Assembly: GCA_964431495.1 (NCBI GenBank)
Contig: CAYSJU010000005.1
Span: 1 to 64,000, forward strand
Reading direction: 5' to 3'
DNA length: 64,000 nt
Source: CAYSJU01 sp964431495
GTDB lineage: Bacteria; Omnitrophota; Gorgyraeia; Tantalellales; Tantalellaceae
Under the pieces are notes generated by a model. That model worked only from the letters and a program-made list of their open reading frames with translations, did no database searches and was not told the DNA's origin. Shown one piece after another: positions 41,674-49,824 of this stretch. Within the stretch, counting starts at the first letter, position 1. Each line of letters starts with the position of its first letter. Both the position numbers and the translations under genes were made by a program.

Positions 41674-42609
41674 ATGAAAAGAAGCAGGCGAATGTTGATG
41701 GTGCTGGCTTTGATGATAGCCATATCCCTATCCCTGCCTGCACAGGCCAAAGAGAAAAAAGGGTTTTTGGTAAGGGTGTGGGAAAAAGTGAGGAAGAAGG
41801 CAGTGGGAGAAGACGCGCCCGCGCCTGTTAAGGAGAAGCCCGCTGGGGCCCCTCAAAAAACAAGGTTCACGCCGGTCAGGAAAAAAGAGGAAAAAGTAAC
41901 GCCTGTATTGCCTGGAAAAGTAGAGGAAAAGAAGAAGACAGAGAGCGAATTGCGGGAAAAATCCGGGGAGAGAGATGAAGAACCGGTAAAGGCTGAACCG
42001 CTAAAGGAGCCAGGGGAGCAAGAGGAAGCCCCAGTTAAGACTGAACTGTTGAAGGTGCCGGAGGAGAAGGAGATGCCGGTTAAAGCCGAACAGCCGGAGG
42101 AAGCGGCGAAAAAAGAGGAAGAGTTGCCAGGGGAGGCGTCCGAAGGAACGAAGAAAAAACGCGAAAGAAAAGGAAGAAGGGAAATGACGCTGACAAAAGC
42201 GGAAATGGTCGATGCGATAAAAAGGCGCCTGGAAGCATATTCCAAAATTGTTGATATTATTCCAGGACTTAGCATGGAGAAAGACGCAGATGGGGAAGCG
42301 GAGTACTATTACAGTAAAGAGGGGGGCGCGCCTGTTAAATTGATCGAACTTGACAAGGATACTTTGTATAAGCTGTTTGTCAGGATCAGCAATGAGGCTA
42401 CGCGTTTCCGCACGGAAAGAACAATAAAACAGATAGAGCAACAGAATGCTTTAATGCGGATTCTCCATCAACAGGAACAACACCGGCAGCAATTGCATCA
42501 GCAGCAGCAACAGCAGCAGGTAATACGGCAGCAGACGCAGCAGCCCTCACAGCAGCCTCCAAGGGCTCATCAGCCGCCGCCGCAACCACCACCGCCGACC
42601 AGGAGATAA
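41674..42609 (+). CDS. Secreted low-complexity protein of unknown function
   Basis: 311 aa from ATG 41674 (AAGGTGG upstream). I recognise no family. Signal peptide: MKRSRRM, hydrophobic core, SLPAQA cleavage site near residue 24. The mature chain has a long Lys/Glu/Pro-rich part (about 45-165) with repeats such as EPVKAEPLKEP, APVKTELLKVP, MPVKAEQPEEA; a more ordered stretch (about 170-250, LTKAEMVDAIKRRLEAYSKIVDIIPGL); and a tail rich in Gln, His and Pro (about 265-311). Periplasmic or envelope-spanning use is likely but unproven. purA begins 5 nt later. Confidence 0.75.
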   Translation: MKRSRRMLMVLALMIAISLSLPAQAKEKKGFLVRVWEKVRKKAVGEDAPAPVKEKPAGAPQKTRFTPVRKKEEKVTPVLPGKVEEKKKTESELREKSGERDEEPVKAEPLKEPGEQEEAPVKTELLKVPEEKEMPVKAEQPEEAAKKEEELPGEASEGTKKKRERKGRREMTLTKAEMVDAIKRRLEAYSKIVDIIPGLSMEKDADGEAEYYYSKEGGAPVKLIELDKDTLYKLFVRISNEATRFRTERTIKQIEQQNALMRILHQQEQHRQQLHQQQQQQQVIRQQTQQPSQQPPRAHQPPPQPPPPTRR

Positions 42610-42614
42610 CGATC

Positions 42615-43919
42615 ATGAATTGCGATAGAAGAAAACCCGGAAGGGGAGAGGTAACCGTATTAGTAGGCGCTCAGTGGGGCGATGAGGGAAAAGGCAAGGT
42701 CATCGACATATTGACCGAAGATGTCCAGTATGTCGTGCGTTACCAGGGAGGTAATAATGCCGGACATACCGTTGTTATCGGAGACGACAGTTATGTTCTT
42801 CATCTCATCCCTTCGGGCATATTACACGAGGGGAAGATCTGTGTTATAGGTCATGGTGTGGTCATTGATCCAAAGGCGCTCATTGATGAGATAGAATTGT
42901 TAAAGTCAAAAGGTATCAGTTTTGACGGACGACTTAAGATCAGCGGCAAGGCGCATGTCATTTTTCCCTATCATTGTAAGCTTGATGAACTCAGAGAGGT
43001 CAAGAAAAAGGGTCGTATAGGGACGACCAAAAAAGGGATAGGGCCATGCTATGCCGATAAGGTCTCAAGGGCTGGGATACGCATCGCTGACCTTTTTGAC
43101 AGAGAATATCTGAAGAAGAGGCTGGAACTCAATATTGATGAGAAAAATGCTATTCTCAGGAATCTTTATAAAACGCCTGGGTTTTCGGCCGGGGAGATAT
43201 TCCAGGAATACGTAAAATACGCGGATCGTTTAAAAGAACACGTCTGCGATACAACACTGCTGCTTAATGAAGCTTTGAGAAATGGGAGCTCGATACTCTT
43301 CGAAGGGGCACAGGGGACCTTTCTCGATGTTGATTATGGCACTTATCCATTCGTGACATCGTCTAACGCGACAGCCGGAGGGGCCTGCACGGGCGCGGGC
43401 ATAGGTCCGTCCAGGATCGACAGGGTCCTTGGCGTGGTAAAGGCTTATACCACTCGAGTAGGAGAGGGGCCGTTCCCGACCGAGTTCGGCGAGACTCTTA
43501 TGGAGAAGATCAGGACAAAAGGCGGAGAATTTGGATCTACCACGGGCAGGGCGCGGAGGTGCGGCTGGTTTGATTCTGTTCTGGTAAGAAATTCCGTGGA
43601 TATAAACGGCATAGACAGCGTGATCATCACGAAACTGGATGTCCTGGATGAACTGGAAACCATAAAGATATGCACGGCTTACAGGTACAAAGGTGCGTTA
43701 TATCAAAGCATACCCGGTAACCCGGGTTTTTTGGAGGATTGTGAACCCGTATATGAAGAACATCCTGGATGGAAGAAGGATACTTCCGAGATAACGCTTC
43801 ACAGGGAACTGCCGCAGAACGCGAGGAAATATCTCGCACGGGTAAAGGAGCTCATAGGGACCGATATTATACTTGTTTCGGTAGGGAAAAGCAGGAAACA
43901 GACGTTGGTATACGAGTAG
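42615..43919 (+). CDS. purA: Adenylosuccinate synthetase
   Basis: GTP-dependent joining of aspartate to IMP on the route to AMP. 434 aa, full length: GAQWGDEGKGKVIDIL (about 18-33), NAGHTVV, KGIGPCYADKVSRAGIR, the GAQGTFLDVDYGTYPFVTSSN block, STTGRARRCGWFD, and a closing GKSRKQT. ATG 42615 gives a 12-residue basic lead before the conserved start. The neighbours are unrelated envelope genes. Confidence 0.97.
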   Translation: MNCDRRKPGRGEVTVLVGAQWGDEGKGKVIDILTEDVQYVVRYQGGNNAGHTVVIGDDSYVLHLIPSGILHEGKICVIGHGVVIDPKALIDEIELLKSKGISFDGRLKISGKAHVIFPYHCKLDELREVKKKGRIGTTKKGIGPCYADKVSRAGIRIADLFDREYLKKRLELNIDEKNAILRNLYKTPGFSAGEIFQEYVKYADRLKEHVCDTTLLLNEALRNGSSILFEGAQGTFLDVDYGTYPFVTSSNATAGGACTGAGIGPSRIDRVLGVVKAYTTRVGEGPFPTEFGETLMEKIRTKGGEFGSTTGRARRCGWFDSVLVRNSVDINGIDSVIITKLDVLDELETIKICTAYRYKGALYQSIPGNPGFLEDCEPVYEEHPGWKKDTSEITLHRELPQNARKYLARVKELIGTDIILVSVGKSRKQTLVYE

Positions 43920-43925
43920 GATGTC

Positions 43926-44043
43926 AATGCAAAAGTAAAAGTGAAAAGCGCAAAATTGAAATTAAAAATTTAAAATTAATGATAGGGACAACCAAGATCC
44001 CCAACTTTGCTGTTGCCAGAAAAATTTTCAATTATGAATTTTA
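43926..44043. repeat. Heptamer-array element, purA-ompA junction (locus G)
   Basis: The longest array. Left arm of eight units: AATGCAA, AAGTAAA, AGTGAAA, AGCGCAA, AATTGAA, ATTAAAA, ATTTAAA, ATTAATG (43926-43981). Right arm: AATTTTC, AATTATG, AATTTTA (44023-44043), ending in the region of the next ribosome-binding site. Begins 6 nt after the purA stop. The middle part (43982-44022) is not heptameric. Confidence 0.75.
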
Positions 44044-44058
44044 TTAAAGGAGGATACC

Positions 44059-44724
44059 ATGAAGACTAAGGGGATTGTTTTAACGGGGACCGCGGTATTG
44101 GTTATGTTGTGTTTCCTTGCGTCCGGATGTGCGGTTAACTTCTACAAGCAGAGCCCGCGCAGCAAAAAGAAGATTAAGGAACTGGAAGCAAAGGTAAGTG
44201 AACTGGAAGAAGCGCGTATGGCAGAACAGGAAAAATTTACGCAGGTAAAACGGATGCTCGAAAGGAAATTGAAGAGCCAGATCGCCGATGACCAGGTTTC
44301 CATACGGATGAGCGACGGAGGGCTTGTTATAATGCTTTCAGATAATATATTGTTTGATTCCGGAAAGGCGGAGCTTAAGAAACAGGCCTTTCCTATTCTG
44401 GACAAGGTTACGGCCATTATCAAGCGTGAAGTCCCGGATAAGAATATCGGGATCGGCGGTCATACGGATAACGTACCTATAACATATTCGGACTGGGAGT
44501 CGAACTGGGAACTCTCCGCCGCCAGAGCCACAAATGTTCTGTATTACCTGGAGAAAAAAGGGATTCCGGCGAAACGGCTTTCCGCGACAGGATACGGGGA
44601 GTATCGACCGATAGCGTCGAATGATGATCCCGACGGACGCGCAAGGAACAGGCGTGTCGAGATCGCCATACTTCCGGAATTTGTCGAAGAGAGGGCTGCT
44701 GGCAAAGACAAAAATATTAAATAG
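44059..44724 (+). CDS. OmpA/MotB-domain lipoprotein
   Basis: 221-aa envelope lipoprotein that probably ties the outer membrane to peptidoglycan. Signal peptide with lipobox LASGC (lipidated Cys24), a coiled-coil (about 36-75, KKKIKELEAKVSELEEAR), then the OmpA-type domain (about 85-210): FDSGKAELKKQAFPIL, GHTDNVPI, LSAARATNVLYYL and GRARNRRVEIAI with the peptidoglycan-binding Asp and Arg. The coiled coil is longer than in Pal. ATG 44059 follows AAAGGAGG. Confidence 0.93.
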   Translation: MKTKGIVLTGTAVLVMLCFLASGCAVNFYKQSPRSKKKIKELEAKVSELEEARMAEQEKFTQVKRMLERKLKSQIADDQVSIRMSDGGLVIMLSDNILFDSGKAELKKQAFPILDKVTAIIKREVPDKNIGIGGHTDNVPITYSDWESNWELSAARATNVLYYLEKKGIPAKRLSATGYGEYRPIASNDDPDGRARNRRVEIAILPEFVEERAAGKDKNIK

Positions 44725-44791
44725 GACCGACAGATACCCGTATCTCGGAACAGTCACACGTCACGATAATCTTTTTTCACGAGGACGAATC

Positions 44792-45487
44792 ATGGATATT
44801 CCCCGGCATATCGCGATAATAATGGATGGAAATGGAAGATGGGCGAAGAAAAGAAGCCTTCCAAAGAACATGGGGCACAGGGCCGGGGCAAAGTCCGTTG
44901 CGGCGGTAACAGAGGCCTGCGCAAAGCTCGGGATAAATGCGCTCACTCTTTACAGTTTTTCCACTGAAAACTGGAAGCGCCCGAAAAAAGAAGTGGATGC
45001 CCTCATGAGGCTTTTGAAGGAAAATTTAAAGACAGAGAGGGCGAGGCTGCAGAAAAACAATATAAAATTCAATGTCATCGGCAGGACGCAGAGGTTATCG
45101 CAGACACTTAGGGATGAGATAAAGAAGGTCATGGAGTTGACTTCAAACAACACAGGCATGGTTCTCACTTTAGCCATTAGTTACGGCAGCAGGGAGGAGA
45201 TACTTGATGCCGCGCGTGCCTTATGCAGGGAAGCTAGAAATGGAAAGATGGACATTGACTCTTTGACAGAGGATGATTTCGGCAGGTTTCTTTACACTCG
45301 TGATCTACCGGAACCGGATCTGATCATAAGGACCAGCGGTGAAATGCGACTCAGCAATTTTCTTTTATGGCAGGCCGCGTATGCGGAGATCTACGTGACT
45401 GACGTTCTGTGGCCGGATTTCAGGGAGCAGGACCTGGAAAAGGCGCTTGAGGAATATGCCGGACGGCACAGGAGGTTCGGTGAATAA
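44792..45487 (+). CDS. uppS: Isoprenyl (undecaprenyl) diphosphate synthase
   Basis: Makes the C55 lipid carrier for cell-wall and LPS synthesis. 231 aa from ATG 44792 (GAGGA at 44781); the frame is open further upstream but only in the ompA-like gene. Visible: IAIIMDGNGRWAKKR (7-21, catalytic Asp), GHRAG, SFSTENWKRP, and IIRTSGEMRLSNFLLWQ. Member of the uppS-cdsA-dxr-rseP-ispG block. Chain length cannot be read by eye. Confidence 0.96.
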   Translation: MDIPRHIAIIMDGNGRWAKKRSLPKNMGHRAGAKSVAAVTEACAKLGINALTLYSFSTENWKRPKKEVDALMRLLKENLKTERARLQKNNIKFNVIGRTQRLSQTLRDEIKKVMELTSNNTGMVLTLAISYGSREEILDAARALCREARNGKMDIDSLTEDDFGRFLYTRDLPEPDLIIRTSGEMRLSNFLLWQAAYAEIYVTDVLWPDFREQDLEKALEEYAGRHRRFGE

Positions 45488-46295
45488 GCTTTTTCGCAGG
45501 ACCATTGCAAGCCTGATACTTATTGCGATCGTGATCGCGGTGATATATCTATTTCCAGAATGGCTGTTTTGCGGGGTCGTGGTCCTCTTTGTTGCTTTCG
45601 CTCAGTTCGAATTTTTTAGGATGGTGGAAAACAGGAACATATTCGTGCATAAGTATTTTGGCACGACTATCGGAAGCCTTATCCCCGTGGTGATATTCAT
45701 GGGGGACACCTTTTTCGGTCTGAAGAACCTTGAAACACTTCTGATAATGCTCGCCTGCTTATTCATGTTTACCATGCAGTTCATCAGGCGGGATAATGCC
45801 CGGGACCACCTGGTTTCGATTAGCGTAACGCTTTTTTCTCTCTTGTATATAGGCTGGTTTTTCTCATTTTTTGTGAAACTCAGGATTATTGATAACGGCG
45901 CCAATCTTGTAGCATTTCTCATTCTCGTCACAAAAGGCACGGATATCGGAGCTTATCTGGGTGGGATTCGCTTTGGCAGGAATGAACTTATACCCAGGAT
46001 CAGCCCGAACAAGACAAGGGAGGGGACACTCTCCGGCATCCTGCTGGGCTTTTTGCTTTCGATCACGATAGGAAGGTTTTTAACACACTTTTCGCTGTTA
46101 CATGCGTGTTTAATGGGGGTGATCCTGCCCGTCATTGGGCAGCTGGGAGACCTTGCGGAAAGCCTTATAAAGAGGGACTGCAACGCAAAGGATTCCGGAC
46201 CATATCTGGCGGATATAGGCGGTTTTTTGGACCTTATAGACAGCCTCCTGTTCACCGCCCCGGTTTTCTATTTTTATATAAAGGCATTCTATTGA
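45480..46295 (+). CDS. cdsA: Phosphatidate cytidylyltransferase
   Basis: Forms CDP-diacylglycerol in the inner membrane. 271 aa from GTG 45480, with GGAGG at 45471-45475 inside uppS (8-nt overlap). About seven or eight hydrophobic helices. The family signature near the C-terminus reads SLIKRDCNAKDSG followed by ADIGGFLDLIDSLLFTAPV; many relatives have PGHGGVLDR at that place, so this is a variant form. Confidence 0.94.
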   Translation: MNKLFRRTIASLILIAIVIAVIYLFPEWLFCGVVVLFVAFAQFEFFRMVENRNIFVHKYFGTTIGSLIPVVIFMGDTFFGLKNLETLLIMLACLFMFTMQFIRRDNARDHLVSISVTLFSLLYIGWFFSFFVKLRIIDNGANLVAFLILVTKGTDIGAYLGGIRFGRNELIPRISPNKTREGTLSGILLGFLLSITIGRFLTHFSLLHACLMGVILPVIGQLGDLAESLIKRDCNAKDSGPYLADIGGFLDLIDSLLFTAPVFYFYIKAFY

Positions 46296-46321
46296 GCGAG
46301 TAGCATGCCGGTAGTCTCTTT

Positions 46322-46369
46322 AACCGAGGACGAAACGTCCGAGGAAGTGGCGAGTCCTCCGGGCTCGAT
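46322..46369. repeat. 50-nt structured repeat, third copy
   Basis: ACCGAGGACGAAACGTCC (hairpin GGACG-AAA-CGTCC), GAGGAAGTGGCGAG, then TCCTCCGGGCTCGA, matching the two tandem units at 35051-35150. The C in place of T in CGTCC strengthens the first stem. It lies between cdsA and dxr, 25 nt before the dxr start. Confidence 0.7.
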
Positions 46370-46393
46370 CGATACGATCCATACATCGTAACC

Positions 46394-47536
46394 ATGAAGA
46401 AAATTGTTTTACTTGGCTCAACTGGTTCTGTCGGAAGGAACGTAATTGACGTAGTCCGCTCTTATCCTGAAAGATTCAGGATAAGGGCGATCTCTTCCAA
46501 TGAGAATACGACCCTTTTGGCCGAACAGGCAGAGGCGGTCAAGCCAGAAGTCGTGGCCATTGGCAGCAAAGATCTGTACCCGGATCTAAAAGAGAAAATC
46601 CGCGGAGAAACGAAGATCCTTGCCGGTGAAGATGCCCTCCGGGAAATAGCCGGAGATGAAATGGCGGATATCGTTGTTATCGCTATTTCCGGCACTGCGG
46701 CTCTTATGCCCCTGGTATCCGCGTTGGAAGCCGACAGAACGGTGGCCCTGGCGAGTAAGGAACCTGTGGTCTCAGCGGGCAAGATAATATCAGATATCGT
46801 TAAGCGTGGAGCTGGGCGTATATTGCCCGTTGATTCTGAACACAGCGCGCTTCTTCAGTGTCTGGCCGGAAGGGACTCAAAAGAGGTTGAAAATCTGTAT
46901 ATTACGGGAAGTGGCGGTCCCTTGAAGGATAGAAGAGAGGAAGAATTTGACAGTCTTTCCATAGACGAAATATTGTCCCATCCAAAGTGGAATATGGGGA
47001 AAAAGATAACGGTGGATTCCGCCACGATGATGAACAAGGGCTTAGAGGTTATAGAGGCCAGGTGGCTTTTTGACATGCCTCCGGACAAGATAAAAGTGGT
47101 CATCCATCCAGAGGCGATAATACATTCGATGGTGGAGTTCATAGACGGGACCGTAAGCGCCAGTCTGTTCTGCCCGGACATGAGATTTCCTATTCTGAAA
47201 GCGCTTGCTTATCCCGAGATCGTTCCCAGTGATTTTCCGAGGATAGATTTTTCTTCCATCGGCAATTTGTCATTTTCCGAGCTGGATGCCGGGCGTTTTC
47301 CAGCTTACGAAATGGCGCTGGAAGCCCTCCGGACCGGAGGGACCATGCCGGCCGTGCTGAACAGTTCCAACGAGGTGGCAGTAAAATTGTTTCTGGAAGG
47401 TAAGATCAAGTTCACGCATATCGTGAAAAAGATAAGACAGGCTGTCGATAAGCACAAAATTAACATGGATCCTTCGCTCGAAGATATTATTGAAGCTGAG
47501 CGGTGGGCGCTTAAGGAGGTGTTGGAGTCTTGCTGA
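46394..47536 (+). CDS. dxr: 1-deoxy-D-xylulose 5-phosphate reductoisomerase
   Basis: Second step of the MEP isoprenoid pathway. 380 aa: NADPH motif LGSTGSVGRNVIDVV (5-19), PVDSEHSALLQCL, SGGPLKDR, HPKWNMGKKITVDSATMMNKGLE with the metal-binding acids, and HPEAIIHSMVEF. ATG 46394. With ispG in the same block, the MEP pathway supplies the precursor for uppS. rseP starts within its 3' end. Confidence 0.97.
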   Translation: MKKIVLLGSTGSVGRNVIDVVRSYPERFRIRAISSNENTTLLAEQAEAVKPEVVAIGSKDLYPDLKEKIRGETKILAGEDALREIAGDEMADIVVIAISGTAALMPLVSALEADRTVALASKEPVVSAGKIISDIVKRGAGRILPVDSEHSALLQCLAGRDSKEVENLYITGSGGPLKDRREEEFDSLSIDEILSHPKWNMGKKITVDSATMMNKGLEVIEARWLFDMPPDKIKVVIHPEAIIHSMVEFIDGTVSASLFCPDMRFPILKALAYPEIVPSDFPRIDFSSIGNLSFSELDAGRFPAYEMALEALRTGGTMPAVLNSSNEVAVKLFLEGKIKFTHIVKKIRQAVDKHKINMDPSLEDIIEAERWALKEVLESC

Positions 47537-48675
47537 CGTGGATCATAGTATTTATTGTTTTCAGCGTGCTCATAATTATTCATGAAGCCGGTCATCTTGT
47601 GGCCGCAAAAAAAGCCGGTATTGCCGTGGAGGTGTTCTCCCTTGGTATGGGGAAAAGGCTTTTCGGGGTAAAGATCGCCGAGACGGATTACAGGATATCC
47701 CTGATCCCTTTCGGGGGGTTCTGCAAGATGGCAGGGGAAGATCCCGGTGAAGCACAGGGGAAGGAATATGAGTTCGGGGCAAAACCCGTTGGATACCGTT
47801 TCTGGGTCATGGTCGCTGGCTCTCTCACCAACTATATCTTTGCCTTTTTATTGTTCAGTATCATTTTTATGATAGGCGCGCCTACTTTGTCAAACGAGGT
47901 AGGGCAGGTCCTGAACGGATATCCCGCTGAAAAAGCCGGCATAGAGGCCGGAGACCTGATCGTGGCGATCAATGACACGAAGATAGACTACTGGGAGGAC
48001 ATATTAAGAGCCATCAAAGAGGGGTCGTCCGGAGAAGCTCCTCTGGATATCATGGTTGAGCGTGAAGGGCTGTTGATAGAATTCCACGTTAAACCGGCCA
48101 TTTCAGATGTCACTAACATATTCGGACAGAAGATCTCCAGACCCATGATAGGGATCGGCAACCGGGAGAAAATAGTGCCGGTCTCGTACGGTCCGCTGCG
48201 CGCGTTCTATTATGGAGGGGAAAGACTGCTGCAGCTCACGGCAATGACCTATCGCTTTTTATGGCTTTTATTGACCGGGGGGATAGACATAAAGACGTCA
48301 CCCGCATCCGGACCGATCGGCATAGCCTATTTTATCAGACAGGCGGCTCATGTGGGGGTGGTGCCCCTCTTGCTGGTAACGGCCAATATAAGCATGGCCC
48401 TGGCGATATTCAATCTTTTGCCGTTCCCGATACTTGACGGAGGCCATGTTGTTTTTCTTATTATTGAAAAGTTGAGAGGCAAACCGGTCAACGTGAGGGT
48501 CAGGGAGGCAATAACTCAGGTAGCGTTTGTGCTGTTGATTGCATTCGCGCTTTTAATAAGCTGGCAGGACGCAATGAAATTCACGCCGCTGGGGAAGATG
48601 AAATTTTTTAAAAACGAGACTGAGCGACAGAATGCACCCGAGGGACGAGGGACGAAGGACGAGGGACGTGATTAA
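47530..48675 (+). CDS. rseP: Site-2 metalloprotease RseP
   Basis: Intramembrane zinc protease that cleaves anti-sigma factors and signal-peptide remnants. 381 aa from TTG 47530 (GGAGG upstream in dxr). HEAGH at 18-22, a PDZ domain (about 115-195, GYPAEKAGIEAGDLIVAIND), and LPFPILDGGH near 300, which supplies the third zinc ligand. The last residues (PEGRGTKDEGRD) are encoded by the GAGGGAC heptamer array and are not family sequence. One PDZ domain is seen, against two in Escherichia coli. Confidence 0.94.
   Translation: MLTWIIVFIVFSVLIIIHEAGHLVAAKKAGIAVEVFSLGMGKRLFGVKIAETDYRISLIPFGGFCKMAGEDPGEAQGKEYEFGAKPVGYRFWVMVAGSLTNYIFAFLLFSIIFMIGAPTLSNEVGQVLNGYPAEKAGIEAGDLIVAINDTKIDYWEDILRAIKEGSSGEAPLDIMVEREGLLIEFHVKPAISDVTNIFGQKISRPMIGIGNREKIVPVSYGPLRAFYYGGERLLQLTAMTYRFLWLLLTGGIDIKTSPASGPIGIAYFIRQAAHVGVVPLLLVTANISMALAIFNLLPFPILDGGHVVFLIIEKLRGKPVNVRVREAITQVAFVLLIAFALLISWQDAMKFTPLGKMKFFKNETERQNAPEGRGTKDEGRD
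48640..48667. repeat. Heptamer array across the rseP-ispG overlap (locus H)
   Basis: Four units GAGGGAC, GAGGGAC, GAAGGAC, GAGGGAC, immediately before GTGATTA. Coding for the rseP C-terminus, and at the same time providing purine-rich sequence just upstream of the ispG GTG at 48668. Confidence 0.75.
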
Positions 48676-49750
48676 GCGCAGGAAAACACGAACAGTAACG
48701 GTCGGTGGAGTGAACATAGGGTCCGGACACCCTGTAAGCATACAGTCAATGGCCAAGACGGATACTGCCGATGTGGACGCCACCAGTGAACAGATAAACA
48801 GCCTGGAGAAGAGAGGGTGCGAGATTGTCCGTGTGGCCGTCCAGCACATGGAAGAGGCGAAGGCAATAGGGGAGATCAAGAAAAGGATAAATATCCCGAT
48901 AGTCGCGGATATACATTTTGATTACAGATTGGGACTGGAGTCGATAAAGCATGGCGTTGACAAGATACGGATAAACCCGGGCAACATTACTAAAAAAAAT
49001 GAAATAGACAGTATAATCTCGGCGGCACAGGACAAGAATATCCCCATAAGGATAGGAGTGAACTCCGGGTCACTGCCGGAAGTGGCGGCCCAAAAAGGAA
49101 CCGCGGCCGATATGATGGCGGATTCTTTATTGAAGTATCTTGAGTATTTTAATGAAAGAAATTTTGAAAATATTATCATTTCTCTCAAATCCTCCGATGT
49201 TTCCGCTACAGTAGAGGTCTACAGGAAGATGGCGGTCGAATGTGATTATCCCTTTCATTTAGGCGTTACCGCCGCCGGGCCACCGGTTGACGGGATCATC
49301 AGATCGAGTGTGGGGATAGGGACACTGTTATTAGAAGGCATAGGTGACACCATCAGGGTGTCTCTCACGGGTGATCCATCAGGCGAGATCGATACAGCCA
49401 GACGAATACTTGTCTCAGCTGGGGCCAGGAGCTTCGGGACGGAAATAATATCCTGCCCCACGTGCGGCCGTTGTCAGGTTGACCTTGTTTCGCTCGTAAA
49501 GGAACTGCAGGAAAAGCTCGAACGCAATACACGATACGCGGCGCACAATACGAAAAAGCCGTTGATCGTAGCGGTAATGGGTTGCGAAGTGAACGGACCA
49601 GGGGAGGCGAGAAGCGCGGATGTGGGTATAGCATTCGGCAGCAAAAAAGGAGCGTTATTCCGACAAGGTGAGATCGTGAAGACCGTGGACGTTGATCAGG
49701 CTATAGAGGAGTTGCTGGCGTTGATAGAGGAGGAGCTTAATAGTCGATAG
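48668..49750 (+). CDS. ispG: 4-hydroxy-3-methylbut-2-enyl-diphosphate synthase
   Basis: Iron-sulfur enzyme of the MEP pathway. From GTG 48668 it has 360 aa; ATG 48632 is in frame but would add a peptide encoded by the heptamer array. Visible: VGGVNIGSGHPVSIQSMAKTDT, VADIHFDYRL, the cluster cysteines in SCPTCGRC and GCEVNGPGEA. Between about residues 286 and 296 the segment NTRYAAHNTKK is encoded by heptamer-like DNA (49524-49551). Its stop lies in the next array. Confidence 0.95.
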   Translation: MIKRRKTRTVTVGGVNIGSGHPVSIQSMAKTDTADVDATSEQINSLEKRGCEIVRVAVQHMEEAKAIGEIKKRINIPIVADIHFDYRLGLESIKHGVDKIRINPGNITKKNEIDSIISAAQDKNIPIRIGVNSGSLPEVAAQKGTAADMMADSLLKYLEYFNERNFENIIISLKSSDVSATVEVYRKMAVECDYPFHLGVTAAGPPVDGIIRSSVGIGTLLLEGIGDTIRVSLTGDPSGEIDTARRILVSAGARSFGTEIISCPTCGRCQVDLVSLVKELQEKLERNTRYAAHNTKKPLIVAVMGCEVNGPGEARSADVGIAFGSKKGALFRQGEIVKTVDVDQAIEELLALIEEELNSR

Positions 49751-49803
49751 TCTATGGCTTATGGTCGATGGATTATCGACCGGGGTTATAAATCGATGGA
49801 CTG
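49741..49803. repeat. Heptamer array, ispG-proS junction (locus I)
   Basis: TAGTCGA, TAGTCTA, TGGCTTA, TGGTCGA, TGGATTA, TCGACCG, GGGTTAT, AAATCGA, TGGACTG. The ispG stop TAG (49748-49750) is the first three bases of the second unit, and the last residues of IspG come from the first. Confidence 0.7.
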
Positions 49804-49824
49804 ATTTAAAGGCGAGGAGCAAAT

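Noticed and set aside
43769..44047. 92-codon + strand frame across the end of purA
   Set aside because: Half is a shadow of purA and half is heptamer-array DNA; Lys/Glu-rich only because of the AT-rich units.
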